Shown: positions 1 through 13,688 of the stretch, one piece after another
Layout of the letters: each line of letters starts with the position of its first letter
Position numbering within the stretch: the first letter of the stretch is position 1
Assembly: GCA_035048495.1 (NCBI GenBank)
Contig: CM068553.1
Coordinates: forward strand, 4,519,259-4,583,258
Reading direction: 5' to 3'
DNA length: 64,000 nucleotides
Origin: Euptelea pleiosperma
Lineage: Eukaryota > Streptophyta > Magnoliopsida > Ranunculales > Eupteleaceae
Notes under the pieces: generated by a model
What the model was told of the DNA's origin: nothing
The model's input: the letters and a program-made list of their open reading frames with translations, nothing else
The model's database searches: none
Translations under genes and position numbers: made by a program

Positions 1-733
1 CATCAAATCCAAGTGTCCTCAAAGTGAACTGCATGTCGATTCCCCTTGTTTGTAAATTGATGCATTCTTGATGATTGTGTAGGCATTGTTCTTCTGCTAT
101 ATCATTCAATTTCTTGGAAAGATTCTTCTTTGATGCCTGACAAGGAGACGACTTCCTCGAGTTAGAAATGTTGGTGAGTGCTCTCCTACCACCAACCTCT
201 GCTTTCTTCTGAACTTTAGAAACGTTGGTCCTTCCCCCAACAAAAGCCCCTATAATAGACATTATTGAATTGGGTTATCAGCCTCGATGTGTGTATAACA
301 ATATATATAAACAAACTACAATGTGGGATACAAGCAAAGCTAAAGTACCTTTATACTTAACATTCAAATTCTCATCTTGATGGTTGTGCAGGCAGTGTTC
401 CTCCACAATTTCATTTAACTTCTTGAGGTGACTCTTCTTTGATGCCTGATGAGGAGACAGCTTCCCTGAGTTCGTTATATTGGTCAGCACTTTCCGACCA
501 CCAAGCCCTACTGCCTTCTTAGATTTAGAGACATTGATCTCTCTCCCAATAGAAGCCCCTAAAATATACATCATTCAATGCGTTACAGACATTCCTGACC
601 GATAACATATAGAAACAAAACTATAAAGTTCGCGAGGTTATATAAAATAGTGGGGTTTAAGCAAAGCTAGATTACCTCTATAGTGAACATTCAAATTCTC
701 ATCTTGAATCAGACCGCGAGTTCGGGTTGCCAT
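1..733 (-). CDS. PATRONUS/securin-like protein with duplicated exon (5' part, runs off window)
   Basis: Three exons are visible: 733-676 (ATG at 733), 558-349 and 249 to beyond position 1. All junctions are GT-AG and phase 1, so the frame stays open. Exon 1 gives MATRTRGLIQDENLNVHYRG. Exons 2 and 3 are homologous: each starts GA(S/F)(I/V)G, then has GGRKVLTNITNS or GGRRALTNISNS, then a QASKK block and a (V/A)EE(H/Q)CLHNHQ block. Arabidopsis PANS1, the plant securin that protects cohesin by inhibiting separase, has the same ARKALNDITN-type block and a DEN-box; the RxxL here looks like a D-box and QDENLN like a DEN-box, both APC/C degrons. Family assignment rests on these short motifs and is moderate. 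The 3' exons lie outside the window, so the rest of the protein was not seen. Confidence 0.6.
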
Positions 734-1930
734 TAGTGCCTTTTGTGGATGAACTTCAGTATTATGTTCTGCAAGATATTATCAAAATGAGGAGAGCTTC
801 AGCAAATAAGATGAATCGATTGAGATAGCATGAGTACCGAAAACTCTCAAGAGCCGCTATGCGTTCTCCCTAGGGTTCAAAAACCCTCAGATGGTCGCCG
901 ACGGTTTGGACCCCATGGAGGACACCAGTCATTGCTCAACCATCAAATTAAAATGTTCAAGTTCAAGTGTTCAACGACAAGATCCATAAAACTAAAATTC
1001 TGTGCTTGATACTGAAAAGAATAAGCTTAGACAGACATGGATTACACTACCATTGAATTTCAGATATAGATGAATTACACAACCAAATTTGAGAAATCAA
1101 CAAACACTACCATGAACAACATTACTTGAGATATGCAAATGGACCCAATTCCCCTAAAAAAGGTGGTGAGTTTGCTCAGAAAAGAACCCTAAGATTCTTA
1201 AAAGACAATAACCCCTTAAAACCTAAAATCTAGCAAAGATAAAGAAATCCCTTTAAGGGTTATCCGTCTACTAGTCATAAAAAGAATAGATTCTTTCTCT
1301 GCTACTCCATCATCTACCGTACAATAAACCCACTTCTTGTTTTCTGATTTTCTATTCAACTAGATAGTTTTAATTTTGAAGTTTCAGAAATAAACATGAA
1401 ATCATCTGAGATGGGTTGTCTTATTAGGCCGTAAAAATACAAAGATATCTTCTCCTCGATGCATTTAATTGTTCAAACCAAGCCAAACAAACCCCCTGTC
1501 CATTAAATTAAAAACCCTATTTCTCCTTTTTTGATTTCTCTCTTCATTTAACAATTTTTTCCTTCTTATGTTTCAAAAAATAGACAAAATCTTCTGAAGA
1601 GGAGAAAACTCTTTGATAGTTTTTACTTGTGGGTTCCTAACAACACAAGATTTCTGCTTCTGAAAGCGTGTGATTGTTCAAATCATACCAAACAAACGGT
1701 TATTTTCTCCTCCTCTGTTCAAAATAATCGTTTAATTTTTTCCTTTTTCAGATATATCAAAGAGAAATAAAAACAAGAACACGTAATTTAGGGTTGAAGA
1801 GTGCGAACTCACATTCTGCTGATCGATGTTTCTTGCTTCTTCTTTTTTCTTTTTGCAATTCCTCGTCTTTGTTTGTTCTCGGTTTACAGAGTCAGTCGAT
1901 TAGAGATACTGGTCTTTGGGGTTCTCTTAG
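734..1930 (-). other. 5'UTR, 5'UTR intron and promoter-proximal region of the securin-like gene
   Basis: A 3' splice site (TTGCAG on the minus strand) ends at 769, so the first coding exon has a 35-base leader (768-734). A plausible partner donor GTGAGT lies at 812-807 of the second kilobase (1812-1807), which would make 1813 to about 1930 a non-coding first exon rich in pyrimidines and 769-1812 a 1.04 kb 5'UTR intron. No protein-like reading frame was seen in this stretch. The splice pairing is inference. Confidence 0.4.
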
Positions 1931-2041
1931 GCTTACCTTTTATAAGTTATAACGGCTACTAGGCTCCAACGGTCAGTTTTTGCGTTAATAAAAATGCTCC
2001 TTCTTGGTTACAAAATTACAAAATGGCAGATGCTTTCGTTT

Positions 2042-2433
2042 ATAAGTTGTGGGTCGGGCTCTAAAATGACAGGCTCCCGTTAATATGAGCCACGTGGCAT
2101 ACGCTTATAGGACTCTGATCGTATGGAAGTTTGGCCAATCCCTAGGTGGACGTACAAACGACTAATCAGCCTGATTAGTGATTTCTAGGCGTTGATTGGA
2201 CTTATTTTCATGGGTTGATCTCAACTGTGGGAATTTGAGCAGTATTTGAGGTACAAAGCTCCAACGCCTAAAAATCACTAATCAGGCTGATTTTTGGTAT
2301 GTAGGTCCACCTAGGGATTGGCCAAACATCCATACGGTCAGTCTTCTAAGAGTGTGCCACGTGGCTCATATTGTGTCCTGTTACGGGAGCCTGTCCTTTT
2401 AGGGCTGTCACTGGAGCCCGACCCATAACTTAT
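2042..2433. mobile_element. Long-TIR fold-back MITE, GCCACGTGG family (copy A)
   Basis: The two halves are inverted copies: left outer part ATAAGTTGTGGGTCGGGCTC at 2042 against its complement ending at 2433. Inside each arm, in order, lie a G-box-type site (CCACGTGG), a tract like ACCGTATGGATGTTTGGCC, the tract CCCTAGGTGGAC, and AATCAGCCTGATTAGTGATT next to the centre. The element sits between the XPB 3' end and the start of the securin-like gene. No clear target duplication was seen for this copy. Confidence 0.8.
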
Positions 2434-3122
2434 TACATCAGTTCTTTGGTTTGAAACCAGCATAATCGGGACCGGTTCCTATGGTACCCCATTGACAGCC
2501 CAACAAACATACTCATATACCAATAAACAACCTGATCAGAATATCTTAACCAACTGATCTTATTATTTTGGCCATCCCAAGAAGTACAATGATCAGATGG
2601 TCAGCAAACATTCAATTGTGCTCCTGATACTTGGTCTAGAAATCTTCTCCACATGACCCAGTAATATCAGATGGCACAGATCATTCGGAATACGCATCAA
2701 TGATTCAGTACAGAGCTGAAAAAAATTAATATTTTGTTTTATACTTTGTCGAGGTTTTAAACGTATTTTCGAATGACAACTAAGAATTATACTCTTTTAA
2801 CTTTTCCCATACCATATTATTACCACATTCATCTTTGGGATGCAGTGCTCGTGACCAACATGTTTAATATTCACAGTGGCACTTGATCAAAATCTATCCC
2901 AAAATACACAACTTCTCTGCAGCCTTACAAAGAATTCACAAATAATCCATAAGATTGGAGTATCTTTGCACCCAGATCACGCAAATGCTGAGGAATAAAA
3001 AGGCGATATCAGGCATACTTTGGACCTCATTCTGGCAAAATCTTATTCGAACCTCCCCTCGCCAGGATATTTTACGTATAGCTGAAAAGTATAGCACCAG
3101 ACCATGCAATGGCGGACTTGTT
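2434..3122. other. Intergenic stretch including the XPB 3'UTR
   Basis: No gene-like reading frame of its own. The part next to 3122 should hold the XPB 3'UTR on the minus strand; the rest is AT-rich with no repeat that I recognise. Confidence 0.5.
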
Positions 3123-6100
3123 TCAACCGAAGCGCCTTTTAAACAAAGCATGTCGCTTAGCTGGGTCCTTGGGCTTACTTTTGAGCTGGCCCTGCCCAGC
3201 GTACTTACCTCGTGTGCTGCAAACAAGATTGAAGAATTACTAGAGGCACCAAATGAAAATAATAAGCTGGGAGGTGGAAATTCCGTAAAGGAAGTCGAGA
3301 ATGAGAAACGAGAAACAAGAATGAAAACATTGGTGTTGGAATCTTAATGCGAGATGGAAATGAATAACACTCTGCAGCGAGAGAAATTGATGGGAATAAG
3401 TGTACCTGTATTCCATGTAAACCATCCCGCTTGCCCCAGACATCGCACTCATTGATCCGACCGAGCGACGTGCTTTTTGCAGTGCAATATCATCAGCATC
3501 TTCTTCTAATTGCTCTAAACCAACCATATCATCACCCGCATTCAATACCTGCCAAACATAACATCTTCATGACTTCCTGTTCAACAATACTGTTTAGCTA
3601 GGTAACAAGGTCACGGACACGTGTGTCTGTCCGGTGACCCCCACACACCCAATAGGCCTAAACATCTGTACAGTTTAATCCATACGTTGAAATATATTTC
3701 TAAAACACCTTAGTTCAGGTTAAACTATATATTATAGAAAGTACGTATTTTTACAAGCTGATATGCAATAAAGTAATATCAACAATACATAAATAATAAC
3801 TGAAGATAAAATACTTGAATAAACTAAGGTTTGTTCAAGTGTGTCAGCATGTCCGACATGGTATCTGACTGCAAATTCTTAAATATGGAGTGCCTTGTTA
3901 CATAGCTATATAGAGTTAAATCAAAAAGAGCAACCTTGTTGAGTAGTGCCATTTGGTCCTCACGACTGTGATAGCTCAGATCGTCTCCCGTATCAGGTGG
4001 AGGCAAACCTGTAATGATCTGTCAATATTTGAAGTCCATATTTAGTTACCTGACTGACAATGGTCAAACCAATATAGATGCACTTCAAGGAAACACAGCA
4101 GATGAACATCATATATAGAGATTGCGATATCTTGAGGAAGAACACATTATACTATTTGTATATCTGCTAAAGTGTGTGGTTGCTAGCAACCTAATCATGC
4201 AAGTTCCTCTAAAACGATTCATGCATGTCACTCTGCAACTTGGACAAAGCATATGCTTCAACATCAGACAGATTTCCAGTTCAGACATGATGACCTCAAA
4301 ATGACTGGGAGCCAAGCGTGAGGTGCATCGCCATCCAATTACATTTATAGAAGCCTAGGCCCAAACTCAAGCTTCTTAGCAGCAAGCAGTGAAGGAAGAA
4401 AATGCTATTCATAATACCACTCATTGAATGATGCTAGTTGTACGTCAGTGCTAACCATAAAAAAATGGATGGGACAATTGAAAATTGCAACAGTATTTAT
4501 CGTTTTTTGGCTCTTTTTTTCTTCTAAATCTTTTACAAATGCTGGTAAAACATTTATACCAATTCAAACAGTGCGAAAAGCACGACACATTCTCAGTCGA
4601 GGATAAGAATCTAGTACAAAATTACAAATAAACTATGCAGGAAAACTATTTCAAAACATGGACAACTTCATTGCCAACGAAAATATAATAGAAAACACAT
4701 TAGCACTGAGAAATTCTCCATGACATAATTTTTTACATATCAACTAAATAAATCTCAAAAGCACCAATGCATGGGAACACATTCTTTACATGTGAAGCAC
4801 ATGTTACTTTTCGCCTGCATAATCATAAGTTGCTCTCGATCTGCATGAGCGTATCACTGATTCCTTGCATGTTAACTACTAAAAGTGTTTCGCTTATAGA
4901 GTTCCACTAAAGTCAATAAAAATATAATTAAAAACTGCACCTTAAAGCTATAACCTTGGTCAATCAAAAATTGTTGCCTTTTAGTAGAGTAGTACATCTC
5001 CTGCATCGAACAGAATAACAACTTTACATAAGATTAGGCATAATGAAAGAAAACCGAATGCTTAATTGCAGAAGGTTCAGTCCTCCGATATATTTTAACT
5101 TCAACTAAATATGACATCAGACAAAAAAACGCATTGTTACTTCTAAAGAAACCAAGAAATAAACATTCTACCAATCCAATAAAAAGAACTATTTCAGCCA
5201 AATCTGAAGGGAGAAATTCTGACCCACCTGTGTATCTGTAGATACTAGGGAATAGAAAAAAGCATTGTACTCTTCTTTACCTCCAGCCATCCTATCCTGA
5301 GGCCTTCCCTGTCAAGACAATGATAAACGTCAGGATTCAAGAGTCATAATTCAACTCGATAACTTTCTAAAGACACCAATAAACTTATCTCTATGGTAAT
5401 TTGAACCTGAGAACCAACCTATGCTTTCTGGTTAACAACACATGCTTGTGCGCAGACGTTAAACAGAGTGTGTAAATGAGGGGATGTTTTTTTTGCTGAA
5501 ATGGTATTTTGTTTTGATGCTTTGTTGAGTAGTTAGTCATGTTGTCTTTTGTTTCTTAGATCTTTTATCATTTGTACTTCTGAGATCTTCTCGATCTCCT
5601 CTCTTAATATATTTCATCGTTGACTTATCGAAAAAAAAACAGTGTGTAAAGGAAGCAAATACAAAAGAACCAGCAACGACCCTAGTTGTTTTTTCCGTTT
5701 TTTGACAAGTACCAATCCTAGTTGTCATCCCTTCACAAAAAGTTTCTTTTTTTTGCTCATATATGTCAGTGACGGATATTATTTAACCAAAGAACCATTC
5801 AACTACATACAATGGAAGAGTCCTAAATCATGTCCCACAAGCACTTTAACAAAGATACATATTAGCTTCAGAATTTACAAGATATGACAATTTTATGGGT
5901 TTTAATCTACTTCGAGGAATTTGGTTTCCACATCACATGTGAGATGGACCTTGATGAATATCCTATCAAAATACTAAAATTCTTCTAGAGACTGATCAAT
6001 ATCTTCCCAAGGAACAATTTCCCATCATAATATTAATGTGTCCCCAGTGACTTGCAGTGGGAGCATCTAAAAGCTAGCATTTCAAGAATAGAACAAAATG

Positions 6101-8788
6101 AATACGAATACAGACCTTCGCCCTCAGGATACGACCCAACCGTTGGGCTTCCTGACGTCGTGAACCAGCATGAGATGAGATCTGGATTATCACATTTGCC
6201 TCAGGGATATCTATTGAGTTGTCCCCCACCTGCCAAGAAGAAGAAATAGGAAGCAAACAAAATTAGGTATATGTCCTTTCAAAAAACTAAGCAATCAATG
6301 GAAAAGCACAAGGAAACTTGATTATGCGACATAGGTATGGGTATGGGATCCATGTTGGATATGGCTCACCATATCTAAATTTTTAAATTTAATAATATTT
6401 GAAAAGCATATAAGTATTCTAAAATTTGAAATAAATAAGAAAAATAATATAATATTAAGCTTATTAACTACACAGCTGTGCCCCAGCAGTAATATTCAGG
6501 GGTCAAGCAAGTCTGACACTTGGACCCATACCCATGCCTGAAAACCATACACGTACCCAAGTAAAAGACTGGTAAAATATTCTCAACTCCGAAAAGTAAC
6601 GCTATCTTTTAGATATAACAAAAGAACATGAAACTTGCAGGACTATACACAAAGAAAGAACAGAAACTCAGTTCCCTATGCAGTTTAATAACAGAATCCA
6701 GTACTAGCAATGAACATATTCACATAAAATTTGTCAACCCAACTGATCTATTAGTGTGTTAACAAGTAATCAATTCTACATACAAGAAGGACCTTGTCTT
6801 TGAACATCTTGTTCTCTTGTGCACTGAGGTTGGCAAATGACTAGGCTGATTTATAGGCTAAAGAAGGTATCTATAGGAATGCTCTGTGTAAAGGTGTGTA
6901 GATGCTTCTATAATCGTGTTTTTTCTCTTTTTCTCCCTTGTGCTCCTCTTGCATTTCTCCACTTTCCCGTATTAACAATTTTCTTCATTCTGAATCTAAA
7001 GAGAAAAGGGAAGGAAATTTGGCAGCTCACCTAAGCACTAAGCATATAAACCCTTTAATACTTATCATAGGACAACCCCACATAATACTAGTATGTCAAA
7101 TGAAAATTATTAGAATTCCGTAAAATAAGATCTCAACAAATTAACCTGAACAAACAAGATGTGAAGCCAACAATTATGGGAATACCTTTGAAAGAAAAAC
7201 AGTATTTACATCCGGACTATGCTTGAATGCGTAGAGAATTCTTGTCCTTTCATTGTGGCTGAACAACAAAAAGCCAATTACTAAAGCAAAAGGGAAGAAC
7301 AAGTAAGTGCAAGCCTTAACAAGAAAAACATTTGACAATCAGTGGACAACCTGGTAGCTCCATAGATCATGGGTTTCCGAAGCTTCATGGCATACTCAGT
7401 AAGTGCAAAAAGATTATCAGCAAATACAATTATCTTATCACCACGCTGCTGTTCATGAAACCGAATCAGAAACTCACAAGCCCTGAACTTATTTGGATTC
7501 ATCACATACAGTGCCTGAAAGCACACGAGACCATTTGAAACATGAGTAGCACAAACATAAACTAATTAAGAAAACCAGATTATACAACTGGCACTAAGCA
7601 TGGATTTGATTGATGGAAAAGCAATTCTTTTTTGCAGATAAAGATAAGAATAATAGAAAGGATGCAGAAAGCACATGCTATGTTCTTCCTTCCTACAATG
7701 GACAAAACTGAACCACCTTCAACACATCAAATGGGTGTCTATATTCACTAGCAACACTGTTAACAGCGAAAGAAGATAATTGAGGATGTAATGGTGGACC
7801 TGCTTTTTCTTGGAATTTTCCTTTTTCAAATATTCAGCAAAGAACTCCTTTGTCATTGGACACCAGACTTCTGCACACTGGACATTTGCAATGAACCCTC
7901 CTTTTACCAAATCCAACCAGTTTGCTTCATACAATTTTGGACCAATAAGGAAGTTCAAATCTGTTATACGTTCATCCTCTCTCACAAGTGTTGCTGAAAT
8001 TTGGAAGTGAATCACATTTTCAGCGAGAGATAGAGTAAATGTTCAACAATGCAGACAAGTCCAAATCAATTTGAATTAAATACGTACCAGTGAGCCCAAG
8101 TTTGCAATGAGATTTAGTTATACTGATGACCTTACGAAACATGTGTGCAGGAACCACATGCACCTGCGAATCCGAAGTCAGAAGAATAATATTGAGTAAG
8201 AAACTGCCATACAAGGCCAGTTTGTGATCACACAGATGAAGTTTGTACAAGTATAACTTGAATTTTTTTGCTGTAAGATGCAGAACTCCTCTGTTACTTA
8301 ATTTATAAAGCTATGAACATAAAAGATCACCTCATCCATAAGAAGCAATCCCCATTCTCTATTTCTTATCTCTTCAATGATTTTCTCAGACTCTTCAGAT
8401 CGTTTACCACCAAAAGCAACCATGTTATATGTGGTCACAACCACACCAGCATTACCACGGAATCTTTCTTTGCTGTCAGATGTGAAGCGACAGATTTGAT
8501 CATCTCGTATGGTAGACCACAGCTTGAACTGAAAAGCCCATTGATCTACAGAAACAGCATTTGTTGCTAAGCAAAGGCAGCTCTTTCGTATTCGGCAGGC
8601 TGCAGAAACACCAACTAGAGACTTTCCTGCCCCACAAGGGAGTACGATAATGCCAGATCTAGCTCTACCTGCAATTTATAGCTATTATAACCTTCCAGTG
8701 AAGCCAGTCTTCCATTTAAACTACAAATCAGTTTAAAGCAGAATAAATATCATAAGCACAATTTCTAACCAAATAAAACCTTTCATTT

Positions 8789-8859
<71 letters not shown>

Positions 8860-11800
8860 GTGTGTGTCAAACACCACGTATCTGTGTCGGACACCGAAAC
8901 ACGTGTCCGTGTCATTGTTACATAGCTCAATGAAGGACATAAGCAGCCTATATGCAATGTTCCCTCTACAATATTACCCTACTGCATTCCCCTTAATTAG
9001 GTATGCACACTCACAAGGACGAGTCACACGTAAAAAGAAGCTTAACATGTCAAAAGGAGCCTTACCATTTCCAAACATTTTACTAAGACTCTTTTCCTGG
9101 TATGGCCGTGGTTGTGCTTGTGGCTTCAGTTCCATGTTGAGGTCAGGGTTAACCTACAATCCCGAAAGAGTATTAAGTATTAACCAGGGTAGCAAAAGGT
9201 GTCGTACGATCTAAATTTGTAGGGCATGTAAGATAAAAATTCCACCAATTGCTGATTAACCAAGAATCAAGAAGAGACTACCTCTTTCATGTACCATTAA
9301 CCAATTATACATCTCATATTTAACTTAAATTTATTGAATATCTAATGTAAAAGGACTACAATGTGATGATGATATTTGTGAAATATAACTCACCGTATCA
9401 TTTCTGAAGTCATACTCCTCTAACATAGGATAATTTAAAGCATTCGGCAAGCAACGTTGCTTCACATTTTCAACCTGTCATGGCCAAATGAGTTGTGTAT
9501 TTCTCCCTTGTATAAGTAAACTGAAACTCCAATTTTATCAAATGATTATTCCAAGAAAATATTTTCAATTACATTTGTAGAAAGATCCCATCAGCCAATA
9601 GGTGGGCTACTGAGTGAACCAGATTTTACCTGAGCTGGGTCAATTTCAAATGAATGTGTTTCTTTTTCTTCAGCTGCAGCTGCCAACTCAATTCCATTCA
9701 GCAATTCGTCATGACCACCTTCTATTTCTCCCATCGTTTTGCTAATTGTGAAAGTATCACTTCCATGTGAGCCCTAAACAAGACCAAACACACGTAGTAA
9801 CGAAGGATTTAACTTTGATGAAGAATGCAAGAAAATGGAAACAAGAAGCTCATTAGGGAAAAATAAAGCTCTAATGATTCTTAATACATAATACATCATT
9901 TCTTTAATAATTATGATTTAGAATACCTTAGGAAACTTAATCAGAAGTTGAGAATCAAGAAAAGGAGAGCCAGAGAGAAAACACAGAGTGCAATTTTGAA
10001 ACTGTTAAGTGCAACTGGAAAGAAACCATACAATTCCACTATTAGTGAAGCCAAAAGATGTTAAGGAAAACAAACATATGGGGATTAAATCATGAAAATT
10101 CTACCAACATTACTGTTAAATAGCCTAAGCAACTTCAGGCACAGTGGCAGCGATGTTGAACAAAGGCAAGCACGTCAGATTATATCATCCACCAACAAAC
10201 CCATATATCAAAACTTCCATGAATGAAGACCTACTTAAATTCATAACTACACATAACGATAAAATACACAAATGCACAAGCACAACTAGCAATACACGTC
10301 AATCGACAAAGCTTGATGGCATTATGTCACAACAGTTCATCATCATCATCATAAGCCTTTTCCCAACAGTATGGGGTCGGCTACACGAATATCATTCCTT
10401 CATTTAATCTTGTCTAAATCCATGTCTTCCGTTAATGCAAGTTTCTTAAAATCTCCTCTCAAAACCTCACTCCACGTCCGTTTTGGCCTTCCCCTCACCC
10501 TTTTAGGCCCTTCGACTTGCACATTCTTTTCATTGATGCTATCATTGGTCCTCTTTGTATATAACCAAACCATCTCAATCAACTTTCCCTCATTTTGTTA
10601 ACTTATTGAGGCTACTCTTATATTTTTATGAATGTGTCATTTCTAATTTTGTCTTTCATTGTCTTACCACGCGTCCATCTCAACATCCTCATATTGGCTA
10701 TACTCCTTTTATGAACACGTTTCTTGGTGACCCAACATTCTGCACCGTCGGTCTTATTAGTCGTCTTATAAAGTTTTCCTTTTAGTCTGATTGGCACATG
10801 TCAATCACATAGCACTCCGGAAGCACATTTCCACTTTAGCCACTCGGCTCTAATTCTATGGGCAACATCCTCAATCTCTCCTTATGAATAACAAAACCAA
10901 GGTAACGAAATTGGACACTTCGAGTTATCTCTTGGTTGTCAATTTTAATTGATGGATCATCTCTCTATGCATCCTTACTAAAATTGCATTCCATATACTT
11001 TGTCTTGGTTTGACTTATTTTAAAACCTTTAGATTCCGAAGCATTCTTCTAGAGTTCTAGTTTTACATTTACATTATCCCTAGTCTCGTCAACTAATACT
11101 ATGTCATCTGCAAATAACATACACCAGGGGAACTCATCTTAGATATGAGCAATTACTTCATCTATATGATTGGAAACTGACTTCTCTCACCACCAATTGT
11201 TCTAACACTAGTTACTGTTCCCTCATACATATTTTTAATGATGTCATTATATCCATTTGGGACTCCTTTTCCAATGCCTACCAAATTAATTCTCTAAGGA
11301 CTCTTAACATATGCTTTTTCTAAATCCATAAAGACTATGTGGAGATTCTTCTTCTTTTCTTTGAACTTTTCATCATTTGTCTCAATAATAAGATTGCTTC
11401 AATGGTCGACCTTCCTAGCAATATGTTTTCTCATAGCTCCATCACTCTTTCTCATAGTTCCATAGTGTGGCTCATAAGTTGGATGCCACGATAATTTGCG
11501 CAGCTTTATACGCCTCATTTGTTCTTGTATATAGGCATTACAATATGTTTTCTCCATTCATCTGGCATTTTTCTTGTCTACAAGATATTGTCAAATAACT
11601 TAGTAAGCCAAGACAATCCAATTCCTCTAATGCATTTTCACACCTTTATTGGAATACCATCTAGTCCAAAGACCCTACTTGTCTTCATTTTGCTAAAGCT
11701 ACTTTAACCTTTAATACCCTAGTTCTATGAAAGTATATATGTTTTCTATTCTCCCCAGTATTTTCATCTAGTCTTATATCCATTATGTTATCCACATTTA

Positions 11801-13688
11801 ATAATTTATGAAAATAGGTCTTTCACTTTTCCTTAATTTCTCCATCTTGCACTAAGACTCTTTGATTGTCGCCCTCAATGAATCTAAGATGATTTATATC
11901 TGTAACATTTTTCTATCTTGTTTGTGCAAGCTTGTAGACATCTTTCTCCCTCTCTTATCCCTAAGTATTAGATAAACTATCGTATGCTTTATGTTTGGCC
12001 TCACTTACCATTTTCTTTGCTTCCTTTAAGCATTTTTATATCTTTCTAAGTTCTCATTGTTTCTAGCCAATTGCGAAGTCTTGTAATAAATCATCTTTTC
12101 TCTAATGGTATTTTGAATCTCATCATTCCACCACCAAGTTTCCTTGTGTGTATGACTTTTCCCTTTCAGCTTCCCCAATGACCTCTTTTACTACTCTTTT
12201 AATACATTTAGCCATTACATACCACATCACCGTAGTCTCTACTTCTATGTTCCACATTTCTTCATTTACCAATTTATCAATGAAAAACACTACCTTTTCT
12301 CCTTTTTAAATCCCACTACCTTATTCTTGGACATCTTGTATTTTCACTCTCTCTTCCATTTCTTGATGTGAACATCTTAAACCAATAGCCTATATTGCGT
12401 GATCAGGCTCTCTCTTAGAATAACCTTACAATCTTTACACATTAATAGTTCATTTATCTTAAGTAGAAAAAAATCTATTTAGCTCTAATTTATTCTACTT
12501 TTAAACCAATACCCTATAACATTAAGAAGAGTATTACGGTGGTGAACAACCTAATAATCACACCGGAAGAACCAAACACTTGTATTGCATACTATCAAGA
12601 CATAAAAAGCAATATAAATGCCACTTGAACAAACAAATTTAGTCGCCAGACGAACACCATGAACAAACCTCTGAGGAAATTCTTGCGCGAGATATGGCGT
12701 CATCCCGAAGCAAAGTCTTCAGTACCTATAATTGTCATACAAACCATTCATATCAATCATGAACAACCCTAAAGATCTCGTCCCTTCAATGAAAAAAAAA
12801 AAGTAAATAGTTAGTGTGGGATACAATTCTTGCCTCCGGAAATGGGGACTCAACAAAATACCGATTCTTCTTAAGCACGAGCTTCACTTTGCCATAATTG
12901 GCAGTAGAACCATAGATGAAATCAATTATCTCCTTGGGTAGCTTTGTCTTCGACAATTTGTTCAAAACATTGATAACGGTTTCAGTCTCGAGCCCAACCG
13001 AGACCGCAGCATACAGCGAGTGCGGCGTCAGGTTGTACTCGTGCATTGATTCCGGCCTACACACCACATATAAAGAGGTTAAAGAAGCAATTTTTTTTGT
13101 TTTGTTTGTGTGGGGCCAATTGTGGGGAGGTGTACCTGCAAACAGGTTCGGCAATTGCAATGAGGAAATCGTAGGCTTGTTTGTACAAAGGAGAGAATGT
13201 CTCGAGGAAGATCCGACCATCGGCGCAAGCCCATAATGGGCGATTATTGTGATCGGGCTTCAGTTCTAGCTTGGTGAAATCCCTCTTCTTCCCTTCTCTC
13301 TCGCCTTCAAATCATCCACAAACTACTACTCACTCAATTCTCTCAGATCAATTAAACTATTTGTGAAAAATGGAATTTGCACCCAAATACCTTCACGGCT
13401 ATCTTCGTCGAAGTCTTCGCCGAAATAGGCATCTTCGTCGTCCACAATCGGGATTCGGTGATCCTCCTACACAAGAGTGAACTAATTAGACAGACAGACA
13501 GAGAGAGAGAGATCAAAAGTTTATTGGGTGATTTGAAGAACCTTAACCGAGGATTTGTGTTTTTTGCTTGGCCGACCCTTTTCACCTGAAAAATTAAGTA
13601 AAAAATCAGTATCGGAGAAACAAAATAGGACTACTAGAGAGAGAAGAGGGGAGGGGGGGGGGGGGGGGGATTTACCGTGTCCCGCCAT
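3123..13688 (-). CDS. XPB: XPB/ERCC3 DNA helicase subunit of TFIIH (complete, 20 exons, 769 aa)
   Basis: 3'-5' helicase/translocase of TFIIH, which opens promoters for RNA polymerase II and acts in nucleotide excision repair. Exons: 13688-13676, 13585-13548, 13466-13391, 13304-13136, 13056-12834, 12725-12669, 9773-9630, 9474-9394, 9153-9066, 8668-8331, 8163-8088, 7993-7800, 7514-7351, 7258-7186, 6229-6116, 5308-5228, 5000-4941, 4018-3935, 3548-3406, 3216-3123. They sum to 2310 nt with no stop. Visible: Walker A GAGKS (309-313), DEVH (408-411), RED motif (439-441), motif [15 protein letters not shown] (604-616) and the basic tail [11 protein letters not shown]. Length matches plant XPB (about 767 aa). 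Start [13 protein letters not shown] matches the family; exon 1 has only 13 coding bases. Intron 5 uses a GC donor (12833). Intron 1 holds a 17-base C run; intron 6 (2.9 kb) holds a LINE. It appears functional. Confidence 0.95.
8790..8867. repeat. (TA)n(TG)n compound microsatellite in XPB intron 9
   Basis: About 30 bases of alternating AT followed by about 47 bases of alternating TG with one CG interruption. It lies in the intron between XPB exons 9 (9153-9066) and 10 (8668-8331). Confidence 0.95.
10330..12530 (-). mobile_element. 5'-truncated, inactive RTE-clade LINE in XPB intron 6
   Basis: Read on the minus strand the stretch gives, in broken frames and in the usual order, a remnant of the endonuclease end (IDFFLLK), a [11 protein letters not shown] block, the reverse transcriptase core [12 protein letters not shown] (about 11096-11131), the [11 protein letters not shown] block, an FRYLG block, and the C-terminal [18 protein letters not shown] tail (10440-10500). 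The 3' end carries a short ATGATG repeat (about 10339-10353), as RTE LINEs often do. Several stops and frameshifts break it, so it is a dead copy. It shares orientation with XPB. The outer limits are approximate and no target duplication was identified. Confidence 0.85.

Noticed and set aside
10400..12480. Possible reverse-transcriptase gene
   Set aside because: Frameshifts and stops break it throughout and the endonuclease part is mostly missing; it is annotated as a dead LINE.
12916..13236. 106-residue plus-strand frame
   Set aside because: Antisense to XPB exons 4 and 5.
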